A stretch of DNA of 64,000 bases, from the NCBI GenBank assembly GCA_013359125.1, contig JABWCR010000010.1, positions 22,750 through 86,749 of the forward strand. Reading direction: 5' to 3'. Source of the stretch: Armatimonadota bacterium (GTDB taxonomy: Bacteria > Armatimonadota > Fimbriimonadia > Fimbriimonadales > GBS-DC). The stretch's first letter is position 1; each line of letters begins with the position of its first letter. The notes under the pieces were generated by a model. That model made no database searches. It worked only from the letters and a program-made list of their open reading frames with translations, and was not told the DNA's origin. This document shows positions 59,242 to 64,000 of this stretch, one piece after another. A program made the position numbers and the translations under genes.

Positions 59242-60156
59242 CTACCGTGCCAGCCAATCGCTCATGTGGTTCTTTCGAGCCCACTGGCGCAGCTTCTTCA
59301 GCGCCTGCACTTCCAATTGTCTGATCCGCTCTCGCGAGAGTTGAAGCGGCTGACACTCCGGATCTTCCTGCTCTTCGATCCCGATCCGTCGACGTACGGC
59401 CCACTGTTCTCGCTCGCTCAATGTCGAGATAGCCGCCGAGAGTTCCGCCAGCCACGCTCGGTTGATCGCCAACTCTTCCGGGTCCTTAATCGACGGATCT
59501 TCCAGCAGCGCCAACAACGTCAGATTGCCGTCCGGATTAACGACCTGATCCAATGAGAGGGGCTCGCGAGCGATCTGCGTCAACCGTTCGACCTTCTTTC
59601 GGCTCATTTTGAGGCGGGCGGCCAGTTCTTCCGTCTTGGGCTCTCGGCCCAGGCCGCGCGTCATCGTCTGTTTGGTCCGCTCGATCTTTCTCAGCGATTC
59701 GACCGCGTGGGTGGGAAGACGAATGGCGCTGGCCGTGCAATCGACGGCGCGGATGACCGACTGTCGAATCCAGTGCGTGGCGTAGGTGCTAAATCGAAAG
59801 CCGCGGGTAACGTCAAAACGCGCGATCGCTTTCAAGAGGCCGATCACGCCCTCTTGAATCAGGTCCTCGATGGGCACGCCCCCATGGCGATACTGCTTGG
59901 CCACGCTGACGACCAAGCGCAGATTCGCCTCGACCAGCCTGGTGCGGGCGTACTCGCAGCCGGCCTGAGCCAGAGTCGCCATCTCCACCTCTTGCTCCGC
60001 GTTCAACAGCGGAATCTTGAGCAAGCGATGGAGGTGCGAGGGCAGTTCCTCTTGTGCCGGCTTCTCCTTCAGATGTTCCGGCACATCCAATTGCGCCTCG
60101 TGACACTCTTCCTCGTCCAACTCGTCCTTTCTATCGAAATCATCAAAAAAAGGCAT
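59242..60156 (-). CDS. RpoD-family sigma factor with unusual region 4
   Basis: The 304-residue sigma-70 protein has region 1.2 (EELPSHLHRLLKIPLLNAEQE), region 2 (NLRLVVSVAKQYRHGGVPIEDLIQEG, 78-103; RGFRFSTYATHWIRQSVIRA, 118-137) and region 3. Region 4 differs from RpoD: the first helix of the DNA-binding motif is replaced by EEQEDPECQPLQ before LSRERIRQLEVQALKKLR, so -35 recognition may differ. Region 1.1 is absent. It is a group 2 or lineage-specific factor rather than a clear primary sigma. The start at 60156 is picked because the region 1.2 core and an acidic tract follow; the frame is open to 60237. It is divergent from rpoN. Confidence 0.85.
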   Translation of the reverse strand: MPFFDDFDRKDELDEEECHEAQLDVPEHLKEKPAQEELPSHLHRLLKIPLLNAEQEVEMATLAQAGCEYARTRLVEANLRLVVSVAKQYRHGGVPIEDLIQEGVIGLLKAIARFDVTRGFRFSTYATHWIRQSVIRAVDCTASAIRLPTHAVESLRKIERTKQTMTRGLGREPKTEELAARLKMSRKKVERLTQIAREPLSLDQVVNPDGNLTLLALLEDPSIKDPEELAINRAWLAELSAAISTLSEREQWAVRRRIGIEEQEDPECQPLQLSRERIRQLEVQALKKLRQWARKNHMSDWLAR

Positions 60157-60519
60157 GGATTTAACCCCTACCTGCTCAGTATCAAGCCCTACGGCTCGCC
60201 GTCCATAGCGGGGCCCTACTCTCTTTTGGAACAGCAAACAACCCTATCAAGTTCCTTTCAACGACGCGCGGCTCCTGCTTTGAGAACCGCGAAGACATCC
60301 GCATTTCTACCTACAATTGCAAAAAAACCAGCGCTTTCGCCAGGGTAAATCGCGTTCCGGCGATCGCATCTTAGGCTGTGAGCAAATTTTGTGCCAAGCC
60401 GCAAGGCAGGAGTCTATAGACCCGGCATCGAACCTAAAATCGCCCAGTCGAAACAAATTTCGACGATTGGCCGCCTAAAGTGGAAAGAGAACTTGGCGGG
60501 CAGGGAACCCAACAAGCGG
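60157..60519. other. 363-base divergent spacer between the two sigma genes
   Basis: No gene is seen. It holds the candidate promoters of both sigma genes (minus-strand GATACT near 60176; plus-strand TAAAAT near 60435), CTCCTGCT near 60271 and CAAGGCAGGAG near 60404-60414. None of the short frames in it is convincing. Confidence 0.5.
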
Positions 60520-61917
60520 ATGAGAGCGCATCACTCGATAGCCCCGGAACTCAGAGTCAAGACTCAGGTCAATCAAAGCCTGATGCTCTTGAGCCGGCTC
60601 TTGATGCTCAACTCGGCCGAACTGGAAGCCGAGATCGAACGCGAAATCGACGAGAACCCCGCCCTTGAGCGCTCGATCGACGATAGCGATCCGCCGCCGC
60701 CGCAGACGCCTTCGGACGAGGTCGACCTGCGCATCTACTTCTCCGACCCGGACAGAACTCACGAGCGGCTGATCGACACCGACAGCGAGGAATCGCCTTG
60801 GCAATCCGAGCCCGCTTCATCGATTACTCTGCGCGAGCACATCGCTCAGCAGACGATGCCGCAGCTAAGGCCCGAACTCCACACTATTGCTGCGTTCCTA
60901 ATCGAAGCCATTGACGACAACGGCTATCTGCAGATCGATATCGAAGAGGCCTGCCTGCAATGCGACGCGCCCTTGGAACTCGCCGAAGAGGCGCTTAAAG
61001 TCATTCAATCGTGCGATCCCGCGGGCGTGGGAGCAAGAAGCCTGCAAGAGTGTCTCGCTTTGCAAGCCCTCAGCGCCCTGAACGAGTGCGATTTGGACGT
61101 TTCTAAAGAGACCATATCGGACGCAGAAAGGATCATCGCCCTCTGTTGGGACGACTTTGCAAGGGAGAAGGTGGCCAAAATCTCTCGAAAGCTCAAGCTG
61201 TCCATTCCGCAGGTGGAGCGCGCCTACCAGTACATTCGGCACGGCCTAGCGCCCTATCCGGGCGAGAAATTTTTGCAATCCTCGGGCAACGTTGGGCGAA
61301 CGGTCGCGACCGGCGTCGAGCCCGACGTCGTTATTCGATCGTCGGTGAACGGATTGGACATCATCTTCAGAGGGCCCGATCCCGATTCTTTCGGCTTAAA
61401 CGGCTACTACACTCAGCAGTTCAAAATGATCGGACAAGGCATGTCGCGCCTGCCCGAAAGCGATCAGGACCACATTCGGGAATACGTCGACCGGGCAAAG
61501 CTTTTTCTGCGGGGATTGCTCAAGCGGCGCGACACGATGAAGCGGATCGTGCAACTGATTCTGCAGACTCAGCACAACTTCATCCTGACGGGCGACCACC
61601 GGTTCATAAGCCCCATCACCCGGTCCGACTTAGCCGAGCGCGTCGGTCTGCATCGCAGCACCATCGGCCGAGCGGTCAAAGGCAAGTTTATGCAACTGCC
61701 CAGCGGCGCCACGGTCAGCATGGACGTCTTCTTTAAGCAATCGGCGCGGGCGGGCCTGCTGATCGAACAGATTATCCGCGAGGCCGAAGAAACCGAAAAA
61801 CGCCTGAGCGACGAAGAGATCAAAATCAAACTCGAAGAGATGGGCGTCTCCGTGTCGCGCCGCGCCGTCGCCAAGTATCGGCACCAATCCAAAATCCTCT
61901 CCTCTCGCTGGAGGTAG
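60520..61917 (+). CDS. rpoN: RNA polymerase sigma-54 factor
   Basis: Sigma factor for -24/-12 promoters that needs enhancer-binding AAA+ activators. Region I is RVKTQVNQSLMLLSRLLMLN (12-31), a diverged form of the Gln-rich activator segment. The core-binding domain has IDDNGYLQIDIEEAC and CDPAGVGARSLQECLALQ. The HTH is LAERVGLHRSTIGRAVKGKFM, and the RpoN box appears as SRRAVAKYRHQ rather than ARRTVAKYRE. The protein is 465 residues. The frame is open to 60391, but region I begins just after the ATG at 60520. No activator gene is in the window. Confidence 0.92.
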   Translation: MRAHHSIAPELRVKTQVNQSLMLLSRLLMLNSAELEAEIEREIDENPALERSIDDSDPPPPQTPSDEVDLRIYFSDPDRTHERLIDTDSEESPWQSEPASSITLREHIAQQTMPQLRPELHTIAAFLIEAIDDNGYLQIDIEEACLQCDAPLELAEEALKVIQSCDPAGVGARSLQECLALQALSALNECDLDVSKETISDAERIIALCWDDFAREKVAKISRKLKLSIPQVERAYQYIRHGLAPYPGEKFLQSSGNVGRTVATGVEPDVVIRSSVNGLDIIFRGPDPDSFGLNGYYTQQFKMIGQGMSRLPESDQDHIREYVDRAKLFLRGLLKRRDTMKRIVQLILQTQHNFILTGDHRFISPITRSDLAERVGLHRSTIGRAVKGKFMQLPSGATVSMDVFFKQSARAGLLIEQIIREAEETEKRLSDEEIKIKLEEMGVSVSRRAVAKYRHQSKILSSRWR

Positions 61918-61926
61918 ACTCAGCCC

Positions 61927-63357
61927 ATGCGCATGCCCAGCATCAAATTCGGCACGGAGGGCTGGCGCGGCATCATCGCCGACGACTTTACTCTGGCCAA
62001 CGTCCGCTTCGTTACTCACGCTATCGCCCATTACATTAAGAAAGCCAGTCCGCCCGGCAGCGGAATGATGATCGGCTACGACTGCCGAGCCCAAAGCGAG
62101 GAGTTTGCCGAAGCCGCCGCCGAAGTTCTGCGCGCGCACGGATTCAAAACCCTAAGAGCGCCTAAGCCCGTTTCGTCGCCTGCCGCCGTGCATGGAATGC
62201 TGACCCACCAGATGCAAGGCGCGATCATGTTCACCGCCTCGCACAATCCCGCTGCGTTCCATGGCATCAAGTTCAAACCCTACTACGGCGGCGCGGCACT
62301 GACCGAGATTACGGCGGGCATCGAGCAAGAATTAGAGCGGCTGGCGCCCGAATACGAGACCTTGATCGAACGCCCCGGCAACGCAGACGCCGGACAGGAG
62401 CACGACCCAGTCCCCGCCTATCTAAACTACCTGCGCGAGTTTGTCGATATGGGTGCGATCGCCAAGGCCAACTTGAACGTCGCGACAGACGCCATGTACG
62501 GATCGGGCGCGGGCTATCTGCCGACCTTGCTGAGGGAAGCAGGCGCGCAAGTAACCGCATTGAGAGAGGAGCGCAACCCCTGGTTCGGCGGCGCCGGGCC
62601 AGAGCCAACGGCCAAGAATCTAACGCCTCTATCGGAGGCTGTTCGCAACGCGGGCGCGATGGCAGGAGTGGCCGTAGACGGCGATGCGGACCGGATCGGC
62701 GCGGTGGACGAGCACGGCAACTTTGTGGATAGCCATAGAATCTTCGCCATCGTGCTAAGGCATCTGGTCGAGGTTCGCGGCTGGCGCGGCGGCGTGGTCA
62801 AAACTTTCTCCGTCAGCCGACTGATCGACCGCCTGGCCGAGCATTACGGCCTAACCCTGCACGAAACGCCGATCGGCTTCAAGTTTATTTGCGAGCTGAT
62901 GCTGAACGAAGACATCTTGATGGGCGGCGAAGAGAGCGGCGGCATCGGCATCAAGCGCTATATGCTGGAGCGCGACGGCGTCCTGATGGCGATGCTGATT
63001 CTGGAGGCGATGGCCGTCAGCGGCAAAACGCTCTCGCAGTTGGTGGAAGATGTCTATGCCATCACCGGTCGAATGGCCTATAGGCGCATCGACGCGCACT
63101 TTAAGCGAGACCAGATGCCCGCGCTGCGAGAGCGACTGAACGGCGCGAACCCATCGACAGTCGGCGATTGGAGCGTGCAGAGCGTGTCGGCGCTAGACGG
63201 ACGAAAGTTTTTGATGACCGACGGAAGCTGGCTGTTGATGCGGGCTTCGGGCACCGAGCCTGTGGTTCGCGTCTATGCGGAAACGGAGCGCGATGCAGAC
63301 GCCGAGGCGCTGGCCGCCGCTGGCGAGCGCCTGCTGCGAGAGTTGATCGGGATCTAG
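61927..63357 (+). CDS. Phosphoglucomutase/phosphomannomutase family protein
   Basis: Alpha-D-phosphohexomutase that interconverts hexose 1- and 6-phosphates for nucleotide-sugar and glycogen supply. Four domains are seen: the phosphoserine loop TASHNPA (Ser105), metal loop DGDADR, sugar loop GEESGG and phosphate loop RASGTEP. The opening KFGTEGWRGIIADDF matches archaeal/bacterial PGM/PMM proteins. The protein is 476 residues. It starts 9 bases after rpoN. The specificity (glucose or mannose) is not decided; it could feed RmlA and the GH57 branching enzyme. Confidence 0.92.
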   Translation: MRMPSIKFGTEGWRGIIADDFTLANVRFVTHAIAHYIKKASPPGSGMMIGYDCRAQSEEFAEAAAEVLRAHGFKTLRAPKPVSSPAAVHGMLTHQMQGAIMFTASHNPAAFHGIKFKPYYGGAALTEITAGIEQELERLAPEYETLIERPGNADAGQEHDPVPAYLNYLREFVDMGAIAKANLNVATDAMYGSGAGYLPTLLREAGAQVTALREERNPWFGGAGPEPTAKNLTPLSEAVRNAGAMAGVAVDGDADRIGAVDEHGNFVDSHRIFAIVLRHLVEVRGWRGGVVKTFSVSRLIDRLAEHYGLTLHETPIGFKFICELMLNEDILMGGEESGGIGIKRYMLERDGVLMAMLILEAMAVSGKTLSQLVEDVYAITGRMAYRRIDAHFKRDQMPALRERLNGANPSTVGDWSVQSVSALDGRKFLMTDGSWLLMRASGTEPVVRVYAETERDADAEALAAAGERLLRELIGI

Positions 63358-63394
63358 CGTATTTCCAGTTCATAGGTCTCGGCGACCTCCAATC

Positions 63395-63417
63395 GGAACG
63401 CCAGGCTCCCGCCTGGC
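63395..63417. repeat. Single copy of the GGAACGCCAGGC...GCCTGGC hairpin repeat
   Basis: Its 23 bases are identical to the first 23 bases of the second 60-base tandem unit (18401-18423). The CCAGGC/GCCTGG arms form a hairpin. Confidence 0.85.
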
Positions 63418-63429
63418 AACTCCCTGCTC

Positions 63430-63480
63430 GATTCGTACTCAATTTTGTGCTACATTTTCGAAGATTCCCGTTGGCGCACG
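63430..63480. repeat. Dispersed element, copy B
   Basis: Starts GATTCGTACTCAATTTTGTG and ends GGCGCACG. Identical to copy C over the shared length, except for one base (GTTGGCG versus GTTCGCG). Confidence 0.85.
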
Positions 63481-63574
63481 ATGGTAGACCCTCCGCACCA
63501 AACGACGGGCGTGCAATGATCCCAACCCTTTGCGCTCTTTGCGCGAAACTGCGCCGTTGGAACCTCCCGCCTGG

Positions 63575-63683
63575 CCCCGTCTCGAAAAGTACCGCCGGCG
63601 TCCCCGCCGGCCCCGTCTCGAAAAGTACCGCCGGCGTCCCCGCCTGGCCCCGTCTCGAAAAGTACCGCCGGCGTCCCCGCCGG
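63575..63683. repeat. 36-base tandem repeat, three copies
   Basis: Units begin CCCCGTCTCGAAAAGTACCG at 63575, 63611 and 63648; the second unit is one base longer (GCCTGG instead of GCCGG at its junction). Each carries the palindromic CCGGCG-TCC-CCGCCGG. Confidence 0.9.
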
Positions 63684-63706
63684 CCCCGTTCGCCCGTTCA
63701 GGGTTC

Positions 63707-63760
63707 GATTCGTACTCAATTTTGTGCTACATTTTCGAAGATTCCCGTTCGCGCACGATG
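63707..63760. repeat. Dispersed element, copy C
   Basis: Longest copy, beginning GATTCGTACTCAATTTTGTG and ending GTTCGCGCACGATG. It shares 46 positions with copies A and B. Confidence 0.85.
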
Positions 63761-63813
63761 TTCCGATCCCTTCGCGCCCGCAGATGCGGAAGGATTAGAT
63801 CGCTCTTCCCCCC

Positions 63814-63848
63814 AAAATCTTCGATTTTGGGGGGAAGATACAGAAGGG
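63814..63848. repeat. Perfect 16-base-pair palindrome
   Basis: TCTTCCCCCCAAAATC (63814-63829), loop TTC, and its exact complement (63833-63848). It resembles the next palindrome in design: C-run, A-run, short loop, T-run, G-run. Confidence 0.85.
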
Positions 63849-63930
63849 GGGGCGCAAACCATCCGAGACAGACCGACATTCGGCTAAAAAGGCAACCGAA
63901 GCGATCGATCGGGCGGCCCCTCCCCTATAT

Positions 63931-63963
63931 CCCCTCCCCAAACGCTCCGCGTTTAAGGAGGGG
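63931..63963. repeat. Imperfect palindrome
   Basis: CCCCTCC/GGAGGGG outer arms, a 2-base mismatch, and AAACGC/GCGTTT inner arms around loop TCC. Confidence 0.75.
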
Positions 63964-64000
63964 ACTGAATCTAAGAGGGCCGGTCAGATTCCCGCTGGCG

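Larger units (their letters stand above)
63358..64000. other. 643-base gene-free repeat region at the window end
   Basis: No coding region is supported. Contents in order: GGAACGCCAGGC repeat (63395), dispersed element copy B (63430), a stretch related to 18490-18530 (63525-63570), a 36-base tandem (63575), copy C (63707), and two palindromes (63814, 63931). It may continue beyond the window. Confidence 0.7.

Noticed and set aside
63575..63683. CRISPR array
   Set aside because: 36-base units repeat head to tail with no unique spacers.
63450..63719. Minus-strand frame with GGTFRDGAGGDAGG repeats
   Set aside because: It is only a translation of the 36-base tandem repeat and the dispersed element; no start signal.

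Overview
The window reads as a gene-dense piece of a bacterial chromosome, most likely from the Armatimonadota (Fimbriimonadia-like). The taxonomic guess is an inference from the mix of genes: a pseudopilin with the H-X9-DG motif, several secreted proteins ending in dockerin-type calcium repeats, two secreted galactose/glyoxal-oxidase-type proteins, a SigH-type sigma factor in a non-Firmicute setting, and moderately high GC. I recognise about 57 genes. No tRNA, rRNA, CRISPR array, transposase, integrase or phage gene was found.

Layout. 1-4.5 kb: partial metX, an orphan FAD subunit of the xanthine dehydrogenase family, a WD40 fragment, alkD and carA. 4.5-9.4 kb: a GT39-type membrane glycosyltransferase, methylthioadenosine phosphorylase and rnc, an orphan N4-cytosine-type DNA methylase, and a small Cys-rich protein. 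9.3-13.8 kb: mreB-mreC-mreD-gdhA-cyanophycinase on the minus strand. 13.9-18.2 kb: two secreted dockerin proteins, one a copper-radical oxidase. 18.2-18.7 kb: repeat-rich spacer. 18.7-23.8 kb: two class III cyclases coupled to pdxH, and a SigH-like sigma factor. 23.8-34 kb: an ABC-2 exporter operon, a dockerin protein, a mazG/peptidyl-prolyl isomerase operon and a DUF4129/DUF4350 membrane operon. 34-39.6 kb: aminotransferase, then rpsO-pnp-M16 peptidase. 39.6-48.4 kb: a co-directional polysaccharide cluster (sugar-nucleotide dehydrogenase, GT4, WecG, hydrolase, RmlA) running into a second copper-radical oxidase and a c-type cytochrome. 48.5-58.3 kb: a plus-strand run (beta-helix protein, M20 peptidase, NlpC/P60, folD, prenyl synthase, Sua5, TIGR00300 ornithine-cyclodeaminase-type protein, GH57 branching enzyme). 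58.3-63.4 kb: pseudopilin, RpoD-like sigma factor, rpoN and a phosphohexomutase. 63.4-64 kb: repeats and palindromes.

Two features of gene organisation stand out. At least nine genes have a TANNNT -10 box only 5-9 bases before the start codon and no Shine-Dalgarno sequence, which suggests leaderless mRNAs; genes inside operons keep normal GGAGG sites or 4-base start/stop overlaps. Five of seven convergent gene pairs overlap by exactly 4 bases, so the two stop codons share one CTAA, TTAG or TTAA.

The most interesting candidate system is the 39.6-48.4 kb cluster. A secreted GlxA-like oxidase with all copper and Tyr-Cys ligands in place, and a cytochrome c overlapping it, follow the genes for an exopolysaccharide within 24 bases. 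This suggests oxidative modification of the polymer outside the cell.
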